Below, one piece after another: positions 19,052 through 27,745 of a stretch of 64,000 nucleotides of DNA (the first letter of the stretch is position 1; each line of letters starts with the position of its first letter). The DNA is taken from positions 248,001 through 312,000 of the forward strand of contig NZ_JAJJMN010000002.1 in NCBI RefSeq assembly GCF_020905335.1, in the 5' to 3' direction. The notes under the pieces are model-generated. The model was not told the origin of the DNA and ran no database searches. It was given only the letters and a program-made list of their open reading frames with translations. This DNA comes from Flavobacterium lipolyticum. Lineage in GTDB: Bacteria > Bacteroidota > Bacteroidia > Flavobacteriales > Flavobacteriaceae. The translations under genes and the position numbers were made by a program.

Positions 19052-19068
19052 ATTAGAAATTCTAATGT
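19052..19068. promoter_or_regulatory. Fur-like palindrome upstream of the receptor gene
   Basis: CATTAGAA-A-TTCTAATG is an 8-1-8 inverted repeat 90 bp upstream of the TonB receptor start. A half copy CATTAGAAT precedes it at 19041-19049, so two regulator dimers could sit side by side. The 370-bp gap 18963-19332 also contains TTAGA-AG-TCTAA near 19094. The layout resembles Fur boxes (7-1-7 AT-rich inverted repeats), although the exact Flavobacterium consensus cannot be tested here. Confidence 0.6.
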
Positions 19069-19332
19069 TGGGATAGATTTAGATTTAGAAGTCTAAGAAT
19101 CGGATGTGTTTTGTACTATTATACTTTTTAAATTACCAAGGTCGAAATTAAGAATAGTTCACTGAAAGGTTTGGTGTTCTGTGTTTGTGGCTGATAAACA
19201 GTTGTTTGTGTTGTGCTGCAATAGTACATAATAATTTCTTAATTTTGAAATGAATTATTGCCAAAATAAGGTCAGTTTTTTGAAATGGCTTTTGTTTGTT
19301 TTATAATCGTTTGTCTCTAATTTCTTCTAATT

Positions 19333-20166
19333 ATGCTTTCTTTTCAAACCAACCATCAGGAATTTATTCCGGCCGAAGAATTACAAAAAAGCGTAAAGTG
19401 CTTTTGGTATGATAAGATTGATTACGGGAGAGTACCATCGAATTTTGAAGTGATACCGGATGGTTATGCTGAAATTATTTTTTATTTTGGAAATGAGCTT
19501 CGTATTTCTTCTAATGGAGTTATGAAACCACTGACATCACCATTTATGATTGGGTTACTCCATCAACCGGCTGTTTTCAATTCTGTTGATTCACTTGAAA
19601 TTATCGGTATTAGGTGTTATCCGTGGATGGTTTTTGATCTGCTTGAATTGTCTTCCCAAAAGGGTAAGGTGGGAGTACAGGCTTTTCAGCATCCTATTGC
19701 TAAACTTCAGTCTGTTTTGAACGATCTGATCGCTTCACACAAAATTGAAGAGGCAATTGCTAAAGTCGAAGACTATTTTTTGACAGTAGAAGTAAAATCT
19801 GGCACTAACACTTTGTTATCTAAAGCAGGTGCCGCCATGACAGTGGCTGGAGGAAGTATGTCGGTTGGTGAGGTTGCTGCGGTTTCTCATGTTACAATAC
19901 GTACTTTAGAAAGAAATTTTAAGCAATCGTCAGGTTATACGGTTAAAAATGTTTCGGCTGTCATGCGCTTTGAACAGGCTCGCAACCGATTATGGCTCGA
20001 GCCCAATCTAAGTATTGCCAGTTTAGCGCAGGAATTAGGTTATACGGATCAGTCTCACTTGAGCAGAGAATTTAAACGTTACAGTGGTACCACACCGGGT
20101 GCATTTGCACGAAAAGCAAAGCAACAGATGGTAAATTATGATTTTGTCGCATTTATACAATCCTAA
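19333..20166 (+). CDS. AraC-family transcriptional regulator
   Basis: A 277-residue regulator. The N-terminal half (about 1-150) starts FQTNHQEFIPAEELQKSVKCFWY and resembles the DUF6597-type sensory domain seen in many Bacteroidota AraC proteins. The C-terminal 100 residues form the double helix-turn-helix, with VGEVAAVSHVTIRTLERNFKQSSGYTVK and IASLAQELGYTDQSHLSREFKRYSGTTPGAFAR. It precedes the Tet(X)-like monooxygenase by 46 bp on the same strand and probably controls it. Its promoter shares the 370-bp divergent region with the TonB receptor. Confidence 0.92.
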   Translation: MLSFQTNHQEFIPAEELQKSVKCFWYDKIDYGRVPSNFEVIPDGYAEIIFYFGNELRISSNGVMKPLTSPFMIGLLHQPAVFNSVDSLEIIGIRCYPWMVFDLLELSSQKGKVGVQAFQHPIAKLQSVLNDLIASHKIEEAIAKVEDYFLTVEVKSGTNTLLSKAGAAMTVAGGSMSVGEVAAVSHVTIRTLERNFKQSSGYTVKNVSAVMRFEQARNRLWLEPNLSIASLAQELGYTDQSHLSREFKRYSGTTPGAFARKAKQQMVNYDFVAFIQS

Positions 20167-20212
20167 AATAACCGGATAGCAGAATTTTGTCATTCTTAAT
20201 TTAGAAGATAAA

Positions 20213-21343
20213 ATGATGTTATTAAAAGATCAAAAAGTAGCCATTATTGGTGCAGGACCAGTTGGTCTTACTATGGCAAAATTATTACAGCAAAACGGAG
20301 TCAATGTTACCGTTTATGAAAGAGATTTAAATGCCCAAACCAGAATTTCAGGTGGAACACTTGATCTTCACAAAGGTTCGGGACAAGAAGCTTTAAAACA
20401 AGCAGGTTTATTAGAGGGGTATTTGGATAAGGCACTACCCATGGGAAGAACAGTAGCAGATCCCCAGGGAAATGTGTTATTTTCTAAAACAATAACCGAA
20501 GAAGAACGTTATGATAATCCCGAAATCAACAGGAACGATTTAAGATTGTTATTGCTTAATAGTTTGAAAATTGATACTGTAGTCTGGAACAGCAAGTTTA
20601 CCAATCTTAAAGCCGACAGCGGAAAATGGTTTTTGGAGTTTGAAAACGGGACAAATACGATTGCCGATTTTGTTATTGGAGCTAATGGAGGAATGTCTAA
20701 AGCCAGAAAATTGATCACACCCGCTACAGTCGAATATACCGGAACATTGATGATACAAGGCGAGGTGCTTTGTCCGGAAACATCCTGCAGGAAGTTCAAT
20801 AAATGGTGTAACGGCACTATACTTATGACTTCTGGAAAAGAAGGCTTGTTGGTTGCGAATCCAAAGAATGGAAAAGTATTGAGTTATAATATCATTTTCA
20901 AAAGTCCGAAGGAGTTTATCAGGAAAGATGGTACTTTTGAGAGTACCGATGGTATTCGAAAGTACCTTTTAAATCGGTTTTCTGAATGGGATGAATGTTA
21001 TATAGAATTGCTTGAAGCTACTTTTTCTTTTGTTTTATGGCCAACAAGGAAGATCAGTCTAGATTATCAGTGGAAAAAAGAGCGTCCGCTGCCGATCACA
21101 CTCATAGGAGATGCAGCACATATTATGCCTCCATTTGCGGGCCAGGGTGCCAATATTGGGTTATTAGATGCTTTAATTTTATCGAATAATCTGACCAATG
21201 GAGAATTTGAAACGATAGAGGAAGCAATCAGCGATTACGAACAAAAGATGTTTGTTTATGCCACACAAGCACAACTCGAGACGGCAACTAACGAAATAGC
21301 AATGCTAAGTCCTGATTTTTCTTTCCTGAAATTTTACAGGTAA
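20213..21343 (+). CDS. Tet(X)-like FAD-dependent monooxygenase
   Basis: A 376-residue flavoprotein hydroxylase very close in layout to Tet(X) tetracycline destructases: GAGPVG (13-18), YERD, GGTLDLH (48-53), DNPEINRNDLR (101-111), the GD motif IGDAAHIMPPFAGQGAN (298-314), and a C-terminal helix. Against Tet(X) from memory, the tetracycline-contacting Gln is kept (Q182 in MIQGE), but the Arg of CNGNRLM is replaced (CNGTILM, I203) and the His of LHFGISF is Ser (LSYNIIF, S224). It could therefore act on another substrate, and resistance should not be assumed. It is encoded after an AraC regulator. NADPH use is expected for the family. Confidence 0.88.
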   Translation: MMLLKDQKVAIIGAGPVGLTMAKLLQQNGVNVTVYERDLNAQTRISGGTLDLHKGSGQEALKQAGLLEGYLDKALPMGRTVADPQGNVLFSKTITEEERYDNPEINRNDLRLLLLNSLKIDTVVWNSKFTNLKADSGKWFLEFENGTNTIADFVIGANGGMSKARKLITPATVEYTGTLMIQGEVLCPETSCRKFNKWCNGTILMTSGKEGLLVANPKNGKVLSYNIIFKSPKEFIRKDGTFESTDGIRKYLLNRFSEWDECYIELLEATFSFVLWPTRKISLDYQWKKERPLPITLIGDAAHIMPPFAGQGANIGLLDALILSNNLTNGEFETIEEAISDYEQKMFVYATQAQLETATNEIAMLSPDFSFLKFYR

Positions 21344-21381
21344 TTTTCTGGTTTTATTTTTATAAAGTGTCGTGTAATAAA

Positions 21382-21444
21382 TAGCCACGAATTCACGAAT
21401 TCTTTCTAATTTGTATTCTTAAAAAATTTGTGAATTCGTGGCTA
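21382..21444. terminator. Long hairpin / probable terminator
   Basis: Perfect 15-bp arms TAGCCACGAATTCAC (21382-21396) and GTGAATTCGTGGCTA (21430-21444) are followed by a T run. It begins 38 bp after the monooxygenase stop. Its arms resemble dispersed hairpin elements of Flavobacterium genomes, so it may also be a REP-like repeat. Confidence 0.75.
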
Positions 21445-21544
21445 ATTTTTTTAAGGTTATAGATTAAAAGAAAGAAATCTGAAATTATTAAAAAAATGCT
21501 TCAATATTAGCGCTTTGAAGGGGTAAAAATCTGCATTATCTGCT

Positions 21545-21720
21545 AACCCGAGCGATAGCGAACGGGCGAAGCAATCTGCGTGAAATAAAACTCTCGCAGA
21601 GGCGCAAAAGCGCAAAGTTTTGCATTGGAGTATTTGATGTCTTTAAAGAGAAAGATCTTAGCGTCTTCGTGACTTTGCGAGAAACAAAAATCTGCGTGAA
21701 AAAATACACTCGCAGAGTAT
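21545..21720. repeat. CGCAGAGGCGCAAAG-type intergenic repeat
   Basis: Two related stretches, ACTCTCGCAGAGGCGCAAAA (about 21590-21609) and CTTCGTGACTTTGCGAGAAA (about 21665-21684), form imperfect inverted copies, and AATCTGCGTGAAA occurs twice. The block is more GC-rich than its surroundings and has no coding potential I can support. It fills the rest of the 387-bp gap before the apbE gene. Confidence 0.5.
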
Positions 21721-21730
21721 CTTCAACAGA

Positions 21731-22744
21731 TTACAGTTTAGCCTTGAATTTCTTGATTTTGAAGTTTGCAGATTTGACTAATTTTCCGTTGTCGGTGATC
21801 ATGACACAGCTATAGTCGGGATATTTTTTTAAAAGAAGAAGTCCCGATTTTTGTCCCAAAACCATAAGCGAAGTACTTAACCCATTTGCAGTTTCTGCGT
21901 TTGGACCAAAAACAGAAACACTACACAAACCCGTAACAGGATATCCGGTTGCGGGGTTGATGATATGAGAATAACGCTTGCCGTTGAAAACAACAAATTT
22001 TTCATAACTTCCGGAGGTGGTCACAGCACCATTGTTTAACGGAACAACGGCAAACAAAGCATCGGGATGAAAAGGATTCGTCATGCCGATGTTCCAGTCT
22101 TTTCCGTTGGGCTGTCTTCCCCAGGCTGTCATATCTCCTGAACCGTTTACAATTCCGGCTTTAATACCTTTTGCAAGCATTACATTTCGGCATTTATCGG
22201 TTGCGTAACCCTCTCCCAAAGCGCCAAATCCAATTTTCATTCCTTTGAGTTTTAGGAATACGGTCGATTGAACGCTGTCGAGGATAATATTTTTGTAACC
22301 TACTTTTTCTACTGATTTTTTAATAGCCTCGGCAGAAGGCATTTCTGTCATTGATCCGTCAAATTTCCAGATTCGATCCATTGCGGCAAAACTGATGTCG
22401 AAACCGCCTTTGGTAGCTTCAGAAAATTGTAATGCTCTTTGGGTAAGTTCAAAAACTTCACGATCTACCTTTACGGGACGGATTCCCGCATTTTGATTGA
22501 CCTCAGATACTTGTGAATCAGATTTCCAGTCGGAGATCAGGTTTTCAATTCGTGTGATTTCAGCAATTACAACACCGATATTTTGTTCTGCGGTGAGCGA
22601 GTCTTTTGCAACGATCGAAATGTCAAAACGTCCTCCCATGAGTAGTGTAGTTCTTTTCCGTAAAACTTGTGCATTACTGGTCAGACCACCTAGTATTAGC
22701 AGTAAAAACAAGTAAGGAGTAAGAATTGATTTTTTGATTGACAT
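21731..22744 (-). CDS. apbE: FAD:protein FMN transferase (ApbE)
   Basis: A 337-residue exported flavin transferase that attaches FMN through a phosphoester to Thr/Ser of target proteins. It has an N-terminal signal peptide (about 1-25), then the ApbE fold with VNGSGDMTAWGRQPNG, HIINPATGYPVTG and NGLSTSLMVLG, matching the family's FAD- and Mg-binding motifs. It is last in a same-strand series (ankyrin protein, DUF2271, PepSY reductase, apbE) and starts 46 bp after the reductase stop. The likely target in the cluster is the DUF2271 protein, which carries a TGAS flavinylation-like motif. Confidence 0.94.
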   Translation of the reverse strand: MSIKKSILTPYLFLLLILGGLTSNAQVLRKRTTLLMGGRFDISIVAKDSLTAEQNIGVVIAEITRIENLISDWKSDSQVSEVNQNAGIRPVKVDREVFELTQRALQFSEATKGGFDISFAAMDRIWKFDGSMTEMPSAEAIKKSVEKVGYKNIILDSVQSTVFLKLKGMKIGFGALGEGYATDKCRNVMLAKGIKAGIVNGSGDMTAWGRQPNGKDWNIGMTNPFHPDALFAVVPLNNGAVTTSGSYEKFVVFNGKRYSHIINPATGYPVTGLCSVSVFGPNAETANGLSTSLMVLGQKSGLLLLKKYPDYSCVMITDNGKLVKSANFKIKKFKAKL

Positions 22745-22790
22745 TGAAATTTATTTTACATTTTAAACGAAAATCAGGTGTAATAGTTCA

Positions 22791-24983
22791 TTAGTAACAA
22801 TCGCTCAAAAGCTGACCGTTTTTCTTGTATTCAGAAAGGTTCCTGACATTTCTTTCGAGACACAATTGGTCGAGAATTGCTTCGACATCCTGCTGCATGG
22901 CAAGTGAACCGCAGATCATAATAACACCGCCTTTTTGCAACAAGTTGATAAAGAAATCAGCATCACGTTTGATGAGATCCATCACATAAAAATGCTCGTT
23001 TTCGCGGGACAGAGCCAGATGAAAACTATGCAGTTTTTGTTTCTGAATCATTTCGGCAGTAAACTTTTTATAGCCTGAAACCGTTTCTGTTTCCATTCGG
23101 AATCCTGAATATAAATGTGTTTCTGTCCTGGTTTTATTTTGCTCAATCATTCCAAGAAAAGGAGCAATACCCGTTCCGTTTGAAATAAAGGCAGCCTGAG
23201 GTACTTTTTTAGGAAAATGGAACGCTTTATTGTTGATGATTCTGGCTTTGATTGTGTTTCCAGGAACCAGAGCGTTTAGAAAACTTGAGCCCAATCCGTG
23301 TGGATGTAGTTTAACTACTAATTGTATGTTTCCGGAATGACTTCCGATGGAGTAGAGACGTTCCCTGCTGTCGTTAGCCGGATAAATAGCCAATAAGTCA
23401 CCAGAAGTAAATTTAGCCCTCATGTTGGCGCGCAAGGTGATCAGGAAAGTCTGCTCGGTTTCGGAAATAAGCGTTTTGTCCAGAACCATTAATTTTTGCA
23501 ATCCTTTGGGAACATGATTGTAAAGCGAAGGAGTTGTCGACAATGGAATTTCCATCTTAGCACTCCACAGTCTGATCCAGTTCACAAATTCAACTGCCGA
23601 TTTATCATTTATCGTCTGAACATCTAATAAACGTTCCGCCCAATTTTGATTTTCTAACTGTTTGTCAATTTCGAAAGCAAAACCGCAAAAATCAGGATAG
23701 GCATTTGAACCGAATCCTACTACAGAATAAGTGATTTTTTGCTGTTGCGGGTATTTCTTTAAAAGGGATATAAATTTATTTCCATTCGAAGGTGCATCTC
23801 CTAATCCGTGGGTAGAGGAGAAGACAATTAGATGTTCTGCTTTTGAAAAAGCAGTGTAGCTGTTCAATTCGGTAATGAATGCTTTTTTGCCCTGATCGAT
23901 CAATTGTTTGTGAACAGCATTGGCAAATCGTAAAGAACTTCCATTTTCTGAACCGACAAGCAATATAAATTCACTTTCATTGGCTTTGAATTTATTTTTG
24001 ATTCGGCTAGACCTTCTTTTTAAGGTAATTGCAAAACCCGAATAGATAAAAAAGAGGATGTTAATGCTGGCAATAGCAAGTACAAAAGCCCAAATTCCGT
24101 TGGCTCTTCCGGTATGAAGATCAAGGCTTAAGTCTGAAAACTGGGCTGTCATTGGAGAAAGTTTTTTTCCAACAATAGCACCGGTTACCTGATTGACTTC
24201 AATTTCACGGTCTTTTAACTCTATGATATAATATTCTTCCGGATCATCTGTAAAAGGAAATTCAATTTGTTTGACGTCCGCCAAAAGGGTATGTTTGAAA
24301 ACAGAAGTTTCTTTTTCTTCTTTGGAAATAACAGCTTTGACCACTTTGACTTTTTCCTGATCTTTTTTATCCATGAAGAAATTGAATTTTTCCAGAGATA
24401 AATACGTTCCCGTAAGTGCAATAATCAAAATCGGAATTAGTGCCAGTCTTCCCAGAACAACATGGTAGTATTGTGCGAAATATTCTTTAACTACTTTAGC
24501 GAAAAAATTACGAATGCCTCTTTGTCGGTTTAAAACCAATGCAAAACCCGAAATTGCAATTAAAACGAGTAAAAAGGAAATAACACCAACAAAAAATCGT
24601 CCCGTTTCATGAAGAAACAAAGAACGATGGAATCCGGTAACCCATTGAATAAATTCACTTTTTTTCAGGGGTGTTCCTAATTTTTTACCGGTTTTAGGAT
24701 CAATATAAGCGTTAACGTCATTGCCCTCTTCATCAATAGCCTGTAGGGTTACAAATTGATTGTGATCGATACTTATGGTAGTGATTTCAGAATAATTCTT
24801 TTTGAGTACGGTAAGGGCTTCTTCCAATGTGATCTTATCAAAATTCTCAGCCCGGTACGGAAGTGTTTTTTCCTGCATCGCATCAACAGCCAATATAGTA
24901 CCTGTTGCCGAAGCGAGGATTAAAAATAGAGAAGAGAATAAAGCAAGAGCCAGGTGCGCGTAACGCCAAAAAGAAAGAGTCAT
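22791..24983 (-). CDS. PepSY-TM flavodoxin/ferredoxin-reductase fusion (XusC-like)
   Basis: A 730-residue membrane oxidoreductase. The N-terminal third is PepSY-TM, with TM segments near 9-31, 130-152, 177-197 and 297-318 and an extracytoplasmic PepSY lobe around 45-110. Next is a flavodoxin domain (about 340-480, LVGSENGSS and SSTHGLGDAPSNG), then an FAD-binding region with RLYSIGS, and an NAD(P)H-binding region with NGTGIAPFLG and MICGSLAMQ. The design passes electrons from cytoplasmic NAD(P)H across the membrane, as in ferric-siderophore reductases and ApbE-linked systems. Its family places it as the XusC-type partner of the receptor and DUF4374 genes at 15197-18962. Confidence 0.88.
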   Translation of the reverse strand: MTLSFWRYAHLALALFSSLFLILASATGTILAVDAMQEKTLPYRAENFDKITLEEALTVLKKNYSEITTISIDHNQFVTLQAIDEEGNDVNAYIDPKTGKKLGTPLKKSEFIQWVTGFHRSLFLHETGRFFVGVISFLLVLIAISGFALVLNRQRGIRNFFAKVVKEYFAQYYHVVLGRLALIPILIIALTGTYLSLEKFNFFMDKKDQEKVKVVKAVISKEEKETSVFKHTLLADVKQIEFPFTDDPEEYYIIELKDREIEVNQVTGAIVGKKLSPMTAQFSDLSLDLHTGRANGIWAFVLAIASINILFFIYSGFAITLKRRSSRIKNKFKANESEFILLVGSENGSSLRFANAVHKQLIDQGKKAFITELNSYTAFSKAEHLIVFSSTHGLGDAPSNGNKFISLLKKYPQQQKITYSVVGFGSNAYPDFCGFAFEIDKQLENQNWAERLLDVQTINDKSAVEFVNWIRLWSAKMEIPLSTTPSLYNHVPKGLQKLMVLDKTLISETEQTFLITLRANMRAKFTSGDLLAIYPANDSRERLYSIGSHSGNIQLVVKLHPHGLGSSFLNALVPGNTIKARIINNKAFHFPKKVPQAAFISNGTGIAPFLGMIEQNKTRTETHLYSGFRMETETVSGYKKFTAEMIQKQKLHSFHLALSRENEHFYVMDLIKRDADFFINLLQKGGVIMICGSLAMQQDVEAILDQLCLERNVRNLSEYKKNGQLLSDCY

Positions 24984-25025
24984 TGAATGTAATCTATAAT
25001 GTAATCAAATGTAAGCGTTTTTTTT

Positions 25026-25076
25026 GCCACAGATTAAAAGGATCTGATTTTGTTGAAACTTTGTAGAATCTGTGGC
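25026..25076. repeat. Intergenic hairpin
   Basis: Arms GCCACAGATT (25026-25035) and AATCTGTGGC (25067-25076) flank a 31-bp loop, followed by a short T run. It sits between the DUF2271 gene and the PepSY reductase gene and could attenuate or stabilise the transcript. It resembles dispersed Flavobacterium hairpins such as that at 21382. Confidence 0.6.
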
Positions 25077-25126
25077 TGTTCTTTTTAAAGAAATTAATTT
25101 AATAGTGAACCGTACGATTACTACAA

Positions 25127-25606
25127 TTAAATTTTGTTTAATCTCACATATCTGATATAACCTTTTCCTTCTGTCTTGTCTGCCAATCCTTGAGTAGTAA
25201 GTGGAATTTCTAAATCACTTACGTAATATTTTTGATCTTCTACAGCCGATTCAAATCTTAGTTTATATCCTTTATTTATTTTAGAATCTTCTATTTCAAT
25301 GGTGGTGATACTTCGGTCTCCACCTGTAACAGAAGCTCCTGTTTTTGCACTGATATCAGTAGGTTTTGAAGTTTGAAATTTATTCCATTCTTTCAATGAT
25401 TTGTACCATTTTTTGTCGTCACCCATTACGTAAAGTGTTTTCTCGTATTCTCCTTTTGGATTGATAAGTGAAACAACGATGTAAGCACCTTCTCCCATAT
25501 AATTAGCCATTTGAAGCATACATTTGTATTTGCTTTGTGCTGCAGACTGAAAAGAGATCAAGCAGATTAATGCTGCTGTAAGGGCTATTTTAAATATTGA
25601 TTTCAT
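25127..25606 (-). CDS. DUF2271 protein, probable flavinylated electron carrier
   Basis: A 159-residue exported protein with signal peptide (1-23, ending SAAQ). The body matches DUF2271. The segment KTGASVTG (T89-S92) looks like the ApbE recognition motif (S/T-G-A-T/S), which would put FMN on S92 on the extracytoplasmic side. DUF2271 proteins occur in ApbE-PepSY clusters proposed to move electrons outside the membrane. Here it is flanked by the PepSY reductase and an ankyrin protein, with apbE two genes away. Serine at the acceptor position is less usual than threonine; modification is inferred. Confidence 0.82.
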   Translation of the reverse strand: MKSIFKIALTAALICLISFQSAAQSKYKCMLQMANYMGEGAYIVVSLINPKGEYEKTLYVMGDDKKWYKSLKEWNKFQTSKPTDISAKTGASVTGGDRSITTIEIEDSKINKGYKLRFESAVEDQKYYVSDLEIPLTTQGLADKTEGKGYIRYVRLNKI

Positions 25607-25610
25607 TTTT

Positions 25611-25717
25611 TTAGATTGTTAGATCTTTAGATTTTTAGATTGTTGGATTATCAGGTTTTTGAAACTTGAAACATGAAACATGAAACATGAAACTTGAAAC
25701 AAGAAACATGAAACATA
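25611..25717. repeat. Short tandem repeats (TTAGATTGTT and AAACATG types)
   Basis: 25611-25650 has repeats of TTTTTAGATTGTTGGA type, the same motif found at 31291-31352. Next, 25662-25717 is eight units of 7 bp, AAACATG with AAACTTG and AAACAAG variants. Both blocks lie between the ankyrin gene stop (25731) and the DUF2271 start (25606). Such tracts can expand and contract by slippage. Confidence 0.75.
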
Positions 25718-25730
25718 CAGTTTTTAGCTA

Positions 25731-27224
25731 TTACTTTAAAAAGTCAATAGAAACATTGTTTTTGGTTAACGATTCGTTTTCTTTTGCTAAAGCATAAGCA
25801 CTTTCGTCAAATTCCGTGTTGATGTCTTTTTTAGCACCAATGGATAAAAGATACTTTAAGATAGAGTCGTCTTTGGCAACCATAGCTGCTTTGTGTAAAG
25901 CGGTTAATCCATCCTTGTTTTTAGCATTAACGTCAATGTTTAAAGGAGCTAATTTTTTTACCAGAGTCAGGTCATTTTTAGCAATGGCAGAATGGTACAG
26001 TGAACTTCCGTCTTTTTGTACAGCTGCTAAGTTTAGTCCTTTTTCCTGAAGTAATTTTATTTTTGCTTCGAATGGATCTTGAGCAGCATTGGCTTCACGG
26101 CCCATCGGACGGTAAGATTGTACCAAATATACTCCCAAATTGTTTCCGTCTTTGTCTTTTACATTTACATCAGCACCTTTGCTCAATAAAGTAGCAACTG
26201 CTTCCGGTGCTCCTGATCTTACTGAGAAAGTCAATGCCGATTCACCTTTGGCGTTTTGCAGATTGATGTTTTTGGTAACCGGTAATAATTTATCTAATGC
26301 AGCAGTTTCTCTTGCTCCTGCAGCAATCATTAATGGTGTATTTCCGTCTTTGTCGATTTTGTTAGCATCAACACCTTTGGCCAAAAAGTAAGCAATGATC
26401 TCTCCCTGGTTGGGTTTGTTTGCCAATAAGTGAAGTACATTTTCTCCGGACTTACTGGTCGCAATAGCTTTTAATTTTACTTCTTCCACTAAATATTTGT
26501 AAGTTTCAAGAGTATTGGTTTCTCTACGTGAACCTTGTGCTGCGATTAGAAGCGCATTGTCAGTTGGTTTTACTTTTCGGTCTAAAAGTTTTTTTAGAAG
26601 AGTAATATTTCCTGTTCTTGCTGCATAATCGAAAGCAGTACTTCCGTTAGCATCAACATCCTTTAAAGACAATCCTTTTGATACTAAATAATCCGTCAAA
26701 ACAAGGTCTTTGTCAGAGGCTACAGCCATTAGTAACAAATTGGCACCATCGGCATATTTTTTCTTTGGATCAATTCCGGCTTTGAAAAAAGCATCGTACA
26801 AAGCAGTATTGGTTTGACCGTTTGAAGCAGCAAAAGCGATTGGAGTAGTACCGTGGCTGTCTTCCAGATTAATGTCAGAACCTTTTGCAATAAGGTAATT
26901 AACCAGTTCAAGATTTCCTCGGTAAGCTGCCCAATGCAGGTAAATACGATTGTCGTGAGTTAATTTAGCCGTGGTATTACCGGGCTGGTCCAATAAGAAT
27001 TTTATAGAAGCGATAGGAGCATCATTGTTAATCGCAACAACAGTCGCATCAAAAGCATTAGCATTGGGTACTGTCGGACTATTTCCTTTTGCAATTTCAG
27101 CTTTAACGGCATTTACATCCGGTGCTGTTTTCCAAAAAGACTGTTCTAATAATATGTTTTTTTGCTGAGCACTAACAAAAAAAGAGGCGGCTAATGCAAA
27201 AGAGAGAAAGAAATTCTTTTTCAT
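25731..27224 (-). CDS. Exported ankyrin-repeat protein
   Basis: A 497-residue protein with signal peptide (1-19, ending VSAQQ). From about residue 60 it is made of about ten ankyrin repeats of roughly 33 residues, for example IYLHWAAYRGNLELVNYLIAKGSDINLED and LTALHKAAMVAKDDSILKYLLSIGAKKD. Ankyrin stacks mediate protein contact, so a periplasmic scaffold for the neighbouring redox genes is plausible. It is first in the ankyrin-DUF2271-PepSY-ApbE series. A CTATT-TAG-AATAG dyad at 27297-27309 lies upstream and could be an operator, but this is weak. Confidence 0.88.
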   Translation of the reverse strand: MKKNFFLSFALAASFFVSAQQKNILLEQSFWKTAPDVNAVKAEIAKGNSPTVPNANAFDATVVAINNDAPIASIKFLLDQPGNTTAKLTHDNRIYLHWAAYRGNLELVNYLIAKGSDINLEDSHGTTPIAFAASNGQTNTALYDAFFKAGIDPKKKYADGANLLLMAVASDKDLVLTDYLVSKGLSLKDVDANGSTAFDYAARTGNITLLKKLLDRKVKPTDNALLIAAQGSRRETNTLETYKYLVEEVKLKAIATSKSGENVLHLLANKPNQGEIIAYFLAKGVDANKIDKDGNTPLMIAAGARETAALDKLLPVTKNINLQNAKGESALTFSVRSGAPEAVATLLSKGADVNVKDKDGNNLGVYLVQSYRPMGREANAAQDPFEAKIKLLQEKGLNLAAVQKDGSSLYHSAIAKNDLTLVKKLAPLNIDVNAKNKDGLTALHKAAMVAKDDSILKYLLSIGAKKDINTEFDESAYALAKENESLTKNNVSIDFLK

Positions 27225-27428
27225 ATTGTAAGATTTACTATTTTTTTAAAATGAGTTAGTTTTGGTACACTACTGAAATAGCTTGAGAAACACAATCTAT
27301 TTAGAATAGTTAAAAATAACGCAAATGTAAAAATTAATATTAGTAAATCAATGTATTTGCTGAAGAAACTCCAATTTTAATCTTTTTTTAAGGATTAAAG
27401 ACCGAAATGTTCAGAAAAGTAAAAGCCA

Positions 27429-27723
27429 CAGTTTGCAGTCTCAGTTTGCAGTCTCAGTTTGCGGTCTCAGTTTGCAGTCTCAGTTTGCAGTCTCAGTTTA
27501 CAGTCTCAGTTTACAGTCTCAGTTTACAGTCTCAGTTTGCAGTCTCAGTTTGCAGTCTCAGTTTGCAGTCTCAGTTTACAGTCTCAGTTTGCAGTCTCAG
27601 TTTGCAGTCTCAGTTTGCAGTCTCAGTTTGCAGTCTCAGTTTGCAGTCTCAGTTTGCAGTCTCAGTTTGCAGTCTCAGTTTGCAGTCTCAGTTTGCGGTC
27701 TCAGTTTGCAGTCTCAGTTTACA
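27429..27723. repeat. 13-bp minisatellite, 22 copies
   Basis: The unit CAGTTTGCAGTCT is repeated head to tail 22 times (27429-27714), followed by a partial CAGTTTACA. Variants are GCGGTCT and ACAGTCT. There are no spacers, so it is not CRISPR. Because 13 is not a multiple of 3 and the unit has no stop on this strand, all three forward frames are open for about 300 nt, which produces spurious ORFs. The tract starts about 205 bp upstream of the ankyrin gene start and ends 23 bp beyond the MFS gene stop. Confidence 0.97.
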
Positions 27724-27745
27724 TTTTACCGGTTTTGTTAGGTGA

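Noticed and set aside
20213-21343. Calling the monooxygenase a tetracycline resistance gene tet(X)
   Set aside because: Key pocket residues differ, so only Tet(X)-like membership is supported.
21545-21720. Structured RNA gene
   Set aside because: Short inverted motifs fit dispersed intergenic repeats; no known RNA family could be recognised.
27429-27723. Possible CRISPR array
   Set aside because: Units are 13 bp, head to tail, with no unique spacers and no cas genes nearby.
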